Part shown: positions 51,657-59,735 of the stretch, piece by piece
Layout: each line of letters starts with the position of its first letter
Numbering within the stretch: the stretch's first letter is position 1
Source of the DNA: Streptoalloteichus tenebrarius
GTDB taxonomy: Bacteria; Actinomycetota; Actinomycetes; Mycobacteriales; Pseudonocardiaceae
Length of the DNA: 64,000 bases
Assembly (NCBI RefSeq): GCF_024171885.1
Contig: NZ_JAMTCP010000001.1
Coordinates: 186,001-250,000, forward strand
Direction of reading: 5' to 3'
Made by a program: the position numbers and the translations under genes
Notes under the pieces: generated by a model
What the model saw: only the letters and a program-made list of their open reading frames with translations
What the model was told of the DNA's origin: nothing
Databases searched by the model: none

Positions 51657-52844
51657 ATGTCGCGTCCTCGCAGGACCCGCGTGGGCATCATCGGCGCCGG
51701 CCCCGCTGGTCTGCTCCTCGGCCACCTGTTGCACCGCCAGGGCATCGACACCGTCGTGCTGGAGGCGCGCACCCGCGACTACGTCGAGCGACGCCAGCGC
51801 GCCGGCATCCTGGAGCAGGGGACCATCGACGTCCTGCGCGAGTGCGGAGCCGGGGCCCGCATGGACCAGGAGGGCCTGCGCCACGACGGGATCGAGCTGC
51901 GGTTCGACCGGCAGGGGCACCGCATCGACTTCCCCTCGCTCACCGGCGGCCGCTCCGTGATGGTCTACGCCCAGACCGAGGTCGTGAAGGACCTCATCGC
52001 CCTGCGGCTGGAGGCCGGAGCCCCGCTCCTGTTCGAGGCCGAGGCGTTGGCCGTGGAGGACTTCCACAGCACCGCCCCGCGCGTCCGCTACCGGCACGAG
52101 GACGCCGAGCACGTCCTGGAGTGCGACGTCGTCGTGGCCTGCGACGGGTTCCACGGCATCGGCCGCCGGTCGCTGCCCGCCGACGCCCTCCGCGTCTTCG
52201 AACGCGAGTACCCCTTCTCCTGGCTGGGCATCCTCGCCGACGTCCCGCCCTCCTGCGACGAGCTGATCTACGCCCACCACGAGCGCGGGTTCGCCCTGCA
52301 CAGCATGCGCTCGCCCAAGGTCAGCCGCCTCTACCTCCAGGTCGACCGCGACGAGACCGTCGACGCCTGGTCCGACGACCGGATCTGGGACGAGCTGGCC
52401 ACGCGCTTCGCCGTCGACGACGACTGGGCGCTGCGCTGGGGGCCGATCACCGACAAGGGCATCACGCCCATGCGCAGCTTCGTCGCCGAGCCGCTGCGTC
52501 ACGGCCGGCTCTTCCTCGCCGGCGACGCCGCCCACATCGTCCCCCCGACCGGGGCCAAGGGCCTCAACCTCGCCGTCGCCGACGTCACCGTGCTCGCCTC
52601 GGCGCTGGTCGACTGGTTCGCGCACGGCAACGAGACCGCCCTCGACTCCTACTCCGACACCGCCCTTCGTCGGGTCTGGCGCGCCGAGCACTTCTCCTAC
52701 CTCATGACCACCATGCTTCACCGCGACCCTCGCGAGGACGCCTTCGGTCACCGCCTCCAGCTCTCGCAGCTCCGGTACACCGTCTCCTCCACGGCCGCCG
52801 CCACCTCGCTGGCCGAGAACTACGTCGGCCTACCCCTGATCTGA
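51657..52844 (+). CDS. pobA: 4-hydroxybenzoate 3-monooxygenase
   Basis: 395 residues; FAD/NAD(P)H hydroxylase making protocatechuate from 4-hydroxybenzoate, feeding the pca genes. FAD motif GIIGAGPAGLLLGHLLH, ERRQRAGILEQGT, YAHHERGFALHSMRSPKVSR and FAD/ribityl motif LFLAGDAAHIVPPTGAKGLN. ATG follows AAGGAG. Last gene of the operon, 29 bp after pcaL, with a hairpin terminator. Confidence 0.97.
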   Translation: MSRPRRTRVGIIGAGPAGLLLGHLLHRQGIDTVVLEARTRDYVERRQRAGILEQGTIDVLRECGAGARMDQEGLRHDGIELRFDRQGHRIDFPSLTGGRSVMVYAQTEVVKDLIALRLEAGAPLLFEAEALAVEDFHSTAPRVRYRHEDAEHVLECDVVVACDGFHGIGRRSLPADALRVFEREYPFSWLGILADVPPSCDELIYAHHERGFALHSMRSPKVSRLYLQVDRDETVDAWSDDRIWDELATRFAVDDDWALRWGPITDKGITPMRSFVAEPLRHGRLFLAGDAAHIVPPTGAKGLNLAVADVTVLASALVDWFAHGNETALDSYSDTALRRVWRAEHFSYLMTTMLHRDPREDAFGHRLQLSQLRYTVSSTAAATSLAENYVGLPLI

Positions 52845-52858
52845 CAGACCACCTGTCC

Positions 52859-52894
52859 GGTGTGGGCGGCTCAGCCCCCAGGGCCGCCCACACC
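52859..52894 (+). terminator. Terminator of the pca-pobA operon
   Basis: 12-bp arms GGTGTGGGCGGC and GCCGCCCACACC with a 12-nt loop, 14 bp after the pobA stop. Confidence 0.8.
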
Positions 52895-53012
52895 ACCCCC
52901 TTCCTCAGCCCTGCCGGCACACCTCACCTTGCCCCACCTCCCGCCGGTCTCTCTCGGCTTGCGCTCGGACTCGCCACTTGTGCCGGTCTCACGTCGTAGG
53001 TTCGGCCAGCCC

Positions 53013-53283
53013 CTGGCCCACCCCCATACGTGGGGATCACTTGACCTCGCCTCGCTTGTGGTGAGGGCAAGCTGGGCACCCCCGCGTGCGCGGGGAGGAC
53101 CTCAACACCAGGGTGATGCCCGCTGACCTGGCCGACACACCCCCGCGTGCGCGGGGAGGACCGCTGGCGAGCGATCTCGCGTCGATCGCCCAGCGACACA
53201 CCCCCGCGTGCGCGGGGAGGACCGGCCGTTGAGTGTCGCCGACCAGATCCAGGTGGACACACCCCCGCGTGCGCGGGGAGGAC
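53013..53283 (-). CRISPR. Short type I-E CRISPR array (five repeats, four spacers)
   Basis: 28-nt repeats at 53134, 53195 and 53256 are identical (core CCCCGCGTGCGCGGGG inside CAC...GAGGAC). The repeat at 53073 differs in its first four bases, and the one at 53013 is degenerate (CCCCCATACGTGGGG). Spacers are 33, 33, 33 and 32 nt with no similarity to each other; period 61 bp. The reverse complement reads GTCCTCCCCGCG..., the usual type I-E orientation, so transcription runs right to left. The leader should lie at 53284-53468 and the decayed repeat is the old trailing end. Confidence 0.95.
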
Positions 53284-53513
53284 CCTTCGCGACCTGGGCT
53301 AACAGAGGGGCGTTACCGTTTCTTGATCTATCGTGAGCGGGGCTTGGTCTTCGACCATCGTGACTCTTCGCTCCTCAGACGTCGACTGGCCACAAGGCTA
53401 GCGAGGCTCCTGTCATGACCGCCCCGCGATGAGCGGCTGGCGCGTCGGAGCGTCATTGCGCCGACTGGGTGGTTGTTCCCCCAAGGTCGCGCTCAGGCGC
53501 TCCCGCTTTGGAC
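53284..53513. other. Probable CRISPR leader and cas3 upstream region
   Basis: About 230 bp between the array and cas3. It is less GC-rich near 53300-53350 and has no gene. By orientation it holds the array leader (read on the minus strand) and the cas3 promoter (plus strand). Confidence 0.5.
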
Positions 53514-56462
53514 ATGATCGCCCACGTGCCCATACCAGCCAATCGCCGCAGGGTGGATCCGCCAGATGACGGGAAGGAGCGTGCGGACAGCACTCCTCGG
53601 CTTCAGCCGTTCGGCCCTGATCAGGTCTGGGGGAAGGCACGTGGACTCGTTCGCCCATACCCCTTGTTAGCCCACCTGTTGGATGCGGCTGCGGCTGTGC
53701 GCGCTCTGTGGGACGACTACCTGGCTCCTGCGGTGCGTCAGCGGTTCCAGCTCGGCGACGACGTGCGCACCGGACTGCGCTGGCTCATGTTCGTTGCCGG
53801 TCTGCACGACATCGGAAAGTGCAGTGGTGGCTTCCAGAGTCAGGACCCGAAGGTCTGGGACCTGCTGTACCCCGGCCTGTCGCGCCCGATAGCCACCAGT
53901 TCCGGTCACACCGCTCCGGGACAGGCATGCGTGCAGACGGAGGGGTTGTTGCCCGTCGGGGCGGATGCTGTCGCAACCCAGTTGTGGGTGGCGCTCATAG
54001 CCCAGGTTGTTGGTGGTCATCACGGGGTGATCCCTCCACCTCTGGCGCGGAGCTGGATCGGGACCGTCATGAAGAGCACGCTGGCGGATGGCCCACAGTG
54101 GACTGGCTCCCGACGGGACATCGCGGAGTTGATCGCGCGCGCCGTGGATGTCCCCCAGCTACCCGACATGTCGTCGCAGAGCCACCTACGACGGTTCGCC
54201 ATGGCAGCCTGTGGTGTCGTACCGCTGGGCGACTGGATCGTCTCGCAGGAGCGGTACATCAACGGACGGTTCGCTGAGCTGCCGACCGAGTGGACGCCCG
54301 ACACTGTCCGTCCCTTCCTGAATTCCGGTGTGGCGAAGGTGTCCGCTGAGCTCGAACACATCGGTCTGCGCCGTCTTCGTCGACATGTTCTGGGATTCGA
54401 GCAGCGGTTCTCGTTCGCGCCTCGCGGGGTGCAGCAGTCGTTGGTGGAGCACCTGTCCGCCCATGTCACAGGCCCTGGGTTGCTGGTTGTGATGACACCA
54501 ACCGGACAGGGCAAGACTGAAGCGGCGTTGTACGCCGCAGAGGTACTCGGAGCTGCCTCCGGTGCTGAGGGTCTGTTCTTCGGACTACCCACGATGGCCA
54601 CGACGGACGCGATGTTCCGTCGAGTGATTGGTGACCTTGACCGTGTCCTGGACGAGGACGGCGTCATCTCCCTCCTCCATTCCATGGCGGCCTACACACC
54701 TGAACTCCATGACCTCCTCCGGCGACGGTCTCCCTCCGGCGCTGGAGCCTTGGACGGCAACGACGAGAAGCCAGCCAAGGGCTCGGTGGAGTTCGACAGG
54801 CTCGTCACGGGAGAGGGCGAAGAGGATCCATCGGGCCAGGCGGTGGGATCGGAGTGGACACGGGGAGGAAAACGCGGTCTGTACGCCCCGGTCTGCGTGG
54901 CGACCGTGGACCAGCTTCTGGCGATGGCGCTGCGCTCCACCCACCAACCCATGCGGTCGCTCGCGTTGAGCGGCAAGGTGGTCATCGTCGACGAGGCTCA
55001 CGCGTACGACAGCTACATGCAGACCCTCCTCCGCAGAGTGCTGAGCTGGTTGGGAGCATTCGGCGCCCCAGTGGTGCTGTTGTCGGCAACCCTTCCTGTG
55101 CCGGTGGCGAAGTCCCTGGTGGGCGCATACGCGGACGGTGCTGCTCGTTGGCGTCGGCAGAAAGGTATTGCCGAACCACTCGGTGGCAGGACGGTCGACA
55201 CCGAAGGCATCAGCTATCCGGGTTGGGTGCTGCACGATGCCCGAACCGGGCGTACCACCGCTGTCCCCTGTCCGGTCGGGAGGAAGGACGTCGTCCGCCT
55301 GCATCTCAACCTGAGAGAGCATCCGGACAACGAGGATGCGTTCGCGAACAACTGCCGGGACCTGCTCGACCCGATCGTGCGTGAGGGTGGTCAAGGTTGC
55401 GGGCTGGTCGTGGTGAACACGGTCCGCGCGGCTCAGCTCACTTACCTGACGCTGCGGAAAGTGGTCCCGTCGGACTGCGAACTCCTCCTCTTGCATGCTC
55501 GGCTTCCGCAGTACGAGCGGTCGGCTCGCACGACGCGACTGGAGGATCTTTTCGGTAAGAAGGGGCAACGCCCTCGCCGTGCGATCGTCGTGGCGACGCA
55601 GGTCGTGGAGCAGTCCTTGGACCTCGACTTCGATGTCGTGATTTCCGAGCTGGCCCCGCTCGCCCTGCTTCTCCAACGGGCCGGGCGCTGTCACCGTCAT
55701 CCTCGGGCGGACCGCGCGGCGTATTGGGCTGAGCGCGGACCCAAACTGCACGTCCTCGTCGCCACCAGGGCTGACGGCCAGCTCGCTGAGCAGTACCCGT
55801 ACCCGCATGACCAACGGATGATGACTCTGAGAGCACTGCGGGACCGGGCCGATGGAATGGGACGGCTGACCGTTACGGTGCCCGACGACGTGCAGGATCT
55901 GGTGGACCAGGTGTACCCGGTCGCGACCTGGCTCCTGGACGACGAAGAAGACCTGGCTGCCGCGGCCGCCTCGTCCTGGGCGCAGGACGAGGCGGCCAAG
56001 AGCGCGGCCGAAGTCCTCGCTGTTCCACCGCCCACCGGACTTCACGGGTTGCACGAGTTGACAGCGCGCGTGGACCCGGAGTCGAAGCTCTCGACCCGTC
56101 TCGGCGTCGACAACAGTCGGATCGTCCCGCTGTGGGAGTCCGGCGACAGGCTCTTCCTCGACCCCGAGTGCCAGAAGCCCGTTCCACAGCGCGGCCGGTC
56201 GTGGCGCGCTGAGGATGTGGCGACGCTCGTGCGACACAGCATCCCCGTCCGCGAAGGGCGATGGCTACGGGAGCTGGCGGACAAGCACCCCTCCCCGGAG
56301 GAGTGGGCGGAGCATCCGTTGCTGTCGCGTCTGGTCGCCGTTCCCATGGCTCCTGACCCGGAGCCCGTGCCTGCCCTCGACATGACAGAAGCCTTCCCGG
56401 TGCGCCACGCGCGGGGGGCCTACCTGCACCGCGAGATCGGGTTTGTCGTACCCGCTCCGTAA
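53514..56462 (+). CDS. cas3: Cas3 nuclease-helicase (type I-E)
   Basis: About 982 residues (997 from the GTG at 53469). HD nuclease: LLAHLLDAAAAV, AGLHDIGKCSGGFQ, QVVGGHHGVIPP. SF2 helicase: Walker A VMTPTGQGKTEAAL, DEAH box VIVDEAHAYDSYM, VLLSATLPVPVA, VVATQVVEQSLDLDFD and LQRAGRCHRHP. Both enzymatic domains look intact, so the protein could still fold, but its recruiter Cascade is missing from this locus. Starts divergently from the CRISPR array and runs into the cas8e fragment 60 bp downstream. Confidence 0.95.
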   Translation: MIAHVPIPANRRRVDPPDDGKERADSTPRLQPFGPDQVWGKARGLVRPYPLLAHLLDAAAAVRALWDDYLAPAVRQRFQLGDDVRTGLRWLMFVAGLHDIGKCSGGFQSQDPKVWDLLYPGLSRPIATSSGHTAPGQACVQTEGLLPVGADAVATQLWVALIAQVVGGHHGVIPPPLARSWIGTVMKSTLADGPQWTGSRRDIAELIARAVDVPQLPDMSSQSHLRRFAMAACGVVPLGDWIVSQERYINGRFAELPTEWTPDTVRPFLNSGVAKVSAELEHIGLRRLRRHVLGFEQRFSFAPRGVQQSLVEHLSAHVTGPGLLVVMTPTGQGKTEAALYAAEVLGAASGAEGLFFGLPTMATTDAMFRRVIGDLDRVLDEDGVISLLHSMAAYTPELHDLLRRRSPSGAGALDGNDEKPAKGSVEFDRLVTGEGEEDPSGQAVGSEWTRGGKRGLYAPVCVATVDQLLAMALRSTHQPMRSLALSGKVVIVDEAHAYDSYMQTLLRRVLSWLGAFGAPVVLLSATLPVPVAKSLVGAYADGAARWRRQKGIAEPLGGRTVDTEGISYPGWVLHDARTGRTTAVPCPVGRKDVVRLHLNLREHPDNEDAFANNCRDLLDPIVREGGQGCGLVVVNTVRAAQLTYLTLRKVVPSDCELLLLHARLPQYERSARTTRLEDLFGKKGQRPRRAIVVATQVVEQSLDLDFDVVISELAPLALLLQRAGRCHRHPRADRAAYWAERGPKLHVLVATRADGQLAEQYPYPHDQRMMTLRALRDRADGMGRLTVTVPDDVQDLVDQVYPVATWLLDDEEDLAAAAASSWAQDEAAKSAAEVLAVPPPTGLHGLHELTARVDPESKLSTRLGVDNSRIVPLWESGDRLFLDPECQKPVPQRGRSWRAEDVATLVRHSIPVREGRWLRELADKHPSPEEWAEHPLLSRLVAVPMAPDPEPVPALDMTEAFPVRHARGAYLHREIGFVVPAP

Positions 56463-56522
56463 TCTGTCGGTCACAGCATGACGTCGAGTGCCGCTGATCC
56501 GCATGCCAGGCAGGAGGAGCCT

Positions 56523-57647
56523 GTGACGCCCTCGTTCGACCTCGCCATCCAGCCTTGGATTCCCGTGATCGACAAAGACGGCAAACCGCGGCGGATGGGC
56601 CTTCAGGACGTATTGGTCCACGCGCACGACCTGACGGAACTCGACCTTCCACTCCCGCCCGCGGAGGCAGCGTTGTGGCGGGTCCTCAGCGCGATCGCTT
56701 ACGAGATCACGGGTCTGGGTGAATCGGGCGTCGACCCCGACGAGTGGCGCTCCCGGCAGGAGAGGCTGGTGCGTGATGGGAGGTTCGACGAGGCGGAGAT
56801 CAAGAAGTACTTCGTGGGCTATAGCGGACGCTTCGATTTGTTCCACCCTGAACGACCGTGGTTGCAGGACCCGCGTCTTCGCCAACAGTGCGCGGAGACG
56901 GCGGGAATCAACAAGCTGGTCCTGGGACGCCCGGTCGGAGTGAACGGCCCGACCTGGTGGACACGCCACCATCAGGGGCGGCAGCAGCCGGTTCCCGCGG
57001 CCGAAGGAGCGTGGTGGCTTCTGGTGCACTGGTACTACGGAGCGGCCGGCAGGTGCTCCACTCGCAAGGTTGGGTCCGTCTCCAGTGCCTCCCGCACCGC
57101 GGGGCCGCTTCGCGGACGCATGTCCTATCACCCCAAGGGAGACACACTCTTCGTCAGCCTGCTCGCCTCGATGGTGCCTCCTCCGCAGAGGGAGCAGGGA
57201 GAGGACCGGTGCCCGTGGGAGTGGTCCAATCTTCCTGACCCCCTGTCCCCGCCCCCGTTGGTCAGGGGGGTACGCGGCGCGCTGACTACGCCGTTGACGC
57301 GGACTGGTGATGCGGTGAGCGGGTTGTGTGTGATCGCGACGAGCACGGTGACCGATGGAACGCGCGGTGCGCTCACGCGCTGGTTGCTGGAGCCGAAGGC
57401 CGGGGTCTACGTGGGCACCCTGACCCGACGGGTGCGCGAGAGCCTCTGGCGAGGACTCTGCCAGTCGATCAGCGCGCAGGGCGGATGGGCGGTTCTGGTC
57501 TACTCCTCTGCGAACGAACAGGGCTTCGAGATCGACACGTTCGGTGAGTACCGCCGCGTCCCGATCGACTTCGATGGCCTGACCCTGATCGCGTGGCCCA
57601 GACAGGCACTGGAGACTGACGAGACCACAGAGATCACAGAGTGGTGA
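56523..57647 (+). CDS. Truncated Cas8e (CasA/Cse1) fused in frame to Cas2e
   Basis: 374-residue chimeric frame. Residues 1 to about 255 match the N-terminal half of Cse1: FDLAIQPWIPVIDKDGKPRRMGLQDVL, LPPAEAALWRVLSAIAYEIT, FDLFHPERPWLQDP, GPLRGRMSYHPKGDTLF and CPWEWSNLPDPLSPPP. Cse1 is normally about 500-560 residues; its C-terminal helical bundle is gone. From about residue 265 the sequence is Cas2e: VIATSTVTDGTRGALTRW, LLEPKAGVYVGTLTRRVRES, SSANEQGFEIDTFGEYRR, VPIDFDGLTLIAW. In complete loci casB, cas7, cas5, cas6 and cas1 lie between them, so a deletion of several kb probably made the junction near 57300. GTG at 56523 follows GGAGGAG. Confidence 0.9.
   Translation: MTPSFDLAIQPWIPVIDKDGKPRRMGLQDVLVHAHDLTELDLPLPPAEAALWRVLSAIAYEITGLGESGVDPDEWRSRQERLVRDGRFDEAEIKKYFVGYSGRFDLFHPERPWLQDPRLRQQCAETAGINKLVLGRPVGVNGPTWWTRHHQGRQQPVPAAEGAWWLLVHWYYGAAGRCSTRKVGSVSSASRTAGPLRGRMSYHPKGDTLFVSLLASMVPPPQREQGEDRCPWEWSNLPDPLSPPPLVRGVRGALTTPLTRTGDAVSGLCVIATSTVTDGTRGALTRWLLEPKAGVYVGTLTRRVRESLWRGLCQSISAQGGWAVLVYSSANEQGFEIDTFGEYRRVPIDFDGLTLIAWPRQALETDETTEITEW
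57315..57647 (+). CDS. cas2: Cas2e adaptation protein, possible internal start within the fusion
   Basis: A GTG at 57315, in frame with the fusion, opens VSGLCVIATSTVTDG, which matches the natural N-terminus of Cas2e. The 110-residue product would therefore be full length. No good ribosome-binding site precedes it, so it may be made only as the fused C-terminal domain. cas1, its partner, is absent. Confidence 0.6.
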   Translation: MSGLCVIATSTVTDGTRGALTRWLLEPKAGVYVGTLTRRVRESLWRGLCQSISAQGGWAVLVYSSANEQGFEIDTFGEYRRVPIDFDGLTLIAWPRQALETDETTEITEW

Positions 57648-57901
57648 AGGAGCCGACGACCACCTGATGAGGAAGTGCTTTCCTCGCGCAGGCGGGGGTG
57701 AGTCGGCCACGTTCGTCAGCGGTGGCGGGGGCCCGTTCGTCAGGAAATGGTGTGGCCACGTCTTCGAGGGATGCCTGGTCTGTCTTCCTCGTCGTTCTGT
57801 CCCGCTTGCCGCCGAGACGGGCGGGGTGTGTCGTGTGGACGGCGTGGGGTGGGGAAGGGGAGGGGTTTGACAGGGGGGTGTGGTGCTGGTACCTGTAGTT
57901 T
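57648..57901. other. Gene-free stretch after the cas remnant
   Basis: About 250 bp with no supportable frame. A TTGACA at 57867 may be the -35 element of the former gntR gene. Confidence 0.45.
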
Positions 57902-57917
57902 CACTAATTGACTAGTG
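57902..57917. promoter_or_regulatory. GntR (YtrA-type) operator
   Basis: CACTAATTGACTAGTG, arms CACTA/TAGTG, directly before the broken gntR gene; typical of YtrA-subfamily autoregulation. Confidence 0.6.
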
Positions 57918-57923
57918 GAAGGG

Positions 57924-58025
57924 TTGAGGTTGATCGAGTTCCGGATCGATCGCCGATCCGGGGTGGCCACCTACCTACAGCTCGTGAACCAGGTGAAGCA
58001 GGCGCTGCGGCTCGGTGTGGTCGGC
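57924..58025 (+). pseudogene. N-terminal fragment of a GntR (YtrA-type) regulator
   Basis: Reads LRLIEFRIDRRSGVATYLQL, VNQVKQALRLGVV then leaves the family at about 58025. It should continue into the winged helix, which is instead found inverted in the next segment. A CGGTGTGGTCGGC 13-mer marks the break. Confidence 0.85.
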
Positions 58026-58139
58026 CCGGCCGGGGCTCGACCAGCCACTCGCGTTCCAGCTCGCGGTACGCCTTCAGCACCGTGTTGGGGTTGATCCCGG
58101 TCTGCGCGACGACGTCCTTGGCTGTCGGCAGACGGTCTC
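58026..58139 (-). pseudogene. Inverted internal segment of the same gntR gene
   Basis: On the minus strand this 114-bp stretch reads GDRLPTAKDVVAQTGINPNT, then VLKAYRELEREWLVEPRPG: exactly the winged-helix part that should follow the upstream fragment. It has been flipped in place. The same CGGTGTGGTCGGC 13-mer occurs in direct orientation at 58013 and 58140 on either side. Confidence 0.85.
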
Positions 58140-58476
58140 CGGTGTGGTCGGCGCGAACGGGGCGGGCAAGAGCACGGTGCTCAAGCTCGCGGCCGGGTTG
58201 GCGCGGCCAACGGAAGGTGGGATCACCGTCCGGGGCAGGGTGGGTTTCGTCGCCCAGACGAAACCTCTGTACCGGAGGTTCACGGTGGCCGAGATGCTCC
58301 GGTTCGGCCGGGTGACCAATGTGGACTGGGACGACGCGACGGCCCGCCGGCTGGTGGACGAGGCGGGGCTGTCGCTGTCCGCGAAGGTGGGAGAGCTGTC
58401 GGGCGGGCAGCGGGCCCGCCTCGCGCTCGTGCTCGTCCTGGCTCGGCGCCCGGACGTCGTGCTGCTGAGTTCCTGA
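58140..58476 (+). pseudogene. ABC transporter ATPase fragment, truncated at both ends
   Basis: Starts at Walker A (GVVGANGAGKSTVLKLAAGL), continues through the Q-loop (RVGFVAQTKPLYRRFTV), signature LSGGQRARLALVLVLA, and stops at Walker B (RRPDVVLL then SS and stop), lacking the DEP and D-loop. YtrA-type gntR genes usually precede such ABC genes, so both were probably one operon before rearrangement. Confidence 0.88.
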
Positions 58477-58968
58477 AGGCGTCCCGGATCGGCGACGACG
58501 TCTACTACCTCGGCAACCAGTCGTTGCGGGCGTTCCTCGGCCGTCTGACCGGGAGCACCACGGAGGACCCGGCCCTCGCGTCGACCTGGTTGGTCCTCGT
58601 CCTGGTGGTCCTCGTCCTGGTTGTCGTCGTCCTGGGGCTGCGTGCGACCGTGCGGCTCCACCGCCGAGGAGCCGAGCTGCCGGCGGTGCTGACCTGTGCC
58701 CTCACCGCGCTGCTCGTCTCACCGGTCTCGCGGCACCACCACTGGGTCTGGTGCGCTCCGCTGGTGGTCCACCTGTGGGTGTCCGGGCGACGCGTTCTGT
58801 TGGTGGGTCTGGTCGCGGTGCTCGGCCTGCTGGTGTTCGTCGTGGTCGTCTACTCCAGCGGGAGGTTCCCGGGTTCGGGCGTGGGCGGTCGTGGTGCTGT
58901 TGCCCTGCCTCGCCTGGCTCCGGAGTCGACACACCGCGATGAGCCGGTGCCGGTTCTCAGTCGTGGTT
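58471..58968 (+). pseudogene. C-terminal fragment of a GT87-type mannosyltransferase
   Basis: Joined to the ABC fragment in another frame: IGDDVYYLGNQSLRAFLGRL, a membrane segment (LVLVLVVLVLVVVVLGL), ALLVSPVSRHHHWVWCAPLV and a further hydrophobic stretch, all GT87 (DUF2029) features. A frameshift near 58875 moves the tail to WAVVVLLPCLAWL. The N-terminal two thirds are missing. Confidence 0.75.
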
Positions 58969-59445
58969 GACCTCGCGCCGCCCCGGGTCCATGTTCGCGC
59001 GGAGCGCGGTGAGGAGCTGGTCGGCGTGGGGCTCGCTGATGACGTACGTCCTGCCGTTCCTGGTCGTCATCCGCACGGCGGGGCCGGAGCCGAGAACGAA
59101 GCCGACCTTGCCGCCTCCGGCGAACCGGTATCCCCAGCCGCCGAACTCCCGCATCGCGTCGGTCTGGGACAGCTCGACCGACTCGACGTCGCGCAGCGCC
59201 ACGGTCCTGCGGACGAACGGGACGAGCACCAGGCGAACGGCGCGGTCGTCGACCGTGATCCGGCCGTGGCAGAACAGGATCGCGCCGAAACAACCGACGA
59301 GCAGGACGGTGCTGACCACACAGGCCACCACCTCCTCCGAGCGCGTCGCCCAGAGGAACACCGACAACGCCACGCCGGCCAGGAACATCACCGCGAAGAC
59401 CACCGTCGCCCATCGCGGCGGCCGCACCGTCGTCCGGTACTCCAC
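58957..59445 (-). CDS. Small membrane protein with PH-like domain
   Basis: 162 residues. Two N-terminal hydrophobic helices (WATVVFAVMFLAGVALSVFL; VVACVVSTVLLVGCFGAILF), then a beta-rich cytosolic part (GRITVDDRAVRLVLVPFVRR; MTTRNGRTYVISEPHADQLL) as in actinobacterial bacterial-PH/DUF3093-like membrane proteins. GTG at 59445 follows GGAGGAAAC. Overlaps the GT87 remnant tail slightly. Function unknown. Confidence 0.85.
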   Translation of the reverse strand: MEYRTTVRPPRWATVVFAVMFLAGVALSVFLWATRSEEVVACVVSTVLLVGCFGAILFCHGRITVDDRAVRLVLVPFVRRTVALRDVESVELSQTDAMREFGGWGYRFAGGGKVGFVLGSGPAVRMTTRNGRTYVISEPHADQLLTALRANMDPGRREVNHD

Positions 59446-59626
59446 GTTTCCTCCCCCGTCCGCCCCCTATGACCTAGGACCATCCTACGAAACGGGCCGG
59501 TCCAAGCAGGGGAGCGCGAGACCAGGCCGAACGGCATCGGGGGCGAGAACCGTCAGATCCTCGACACGGATCCTCCCTCGCGGTGCCCAGTGGCGGCGCC
59601 ACCTGCCGAGGCGGCTCTGCTCTTCA

Positions 59627-59672
59627 CTGTCCACAATGGAAACATTAAGGCCACAATGGAAACAATTGAGGC
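59627..59672. repeat. Short direct repeat CCACAATGGAAACA
   Basis: CCACAATGGAAACA occurs twice within 30 bp (about 59630 and 59651), in an AT-richer pocket of the 59446-59735 intergenic region. May be a regulator site; no other feature seen there. Confidence 0.4.
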
Positions 59673-59735
59673 GCGGACAGGTCGCCCGACGCGGTCGGGG
59701 AAACCCGTCGAGCGCATCGAACATTTCGGAGCGGA

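Noticed and set aside
57667-57870. Small plus-strand ORF after cas2
   Set aside because: Low-complexity Gly/Val translation without ribosome-binding site or family match.
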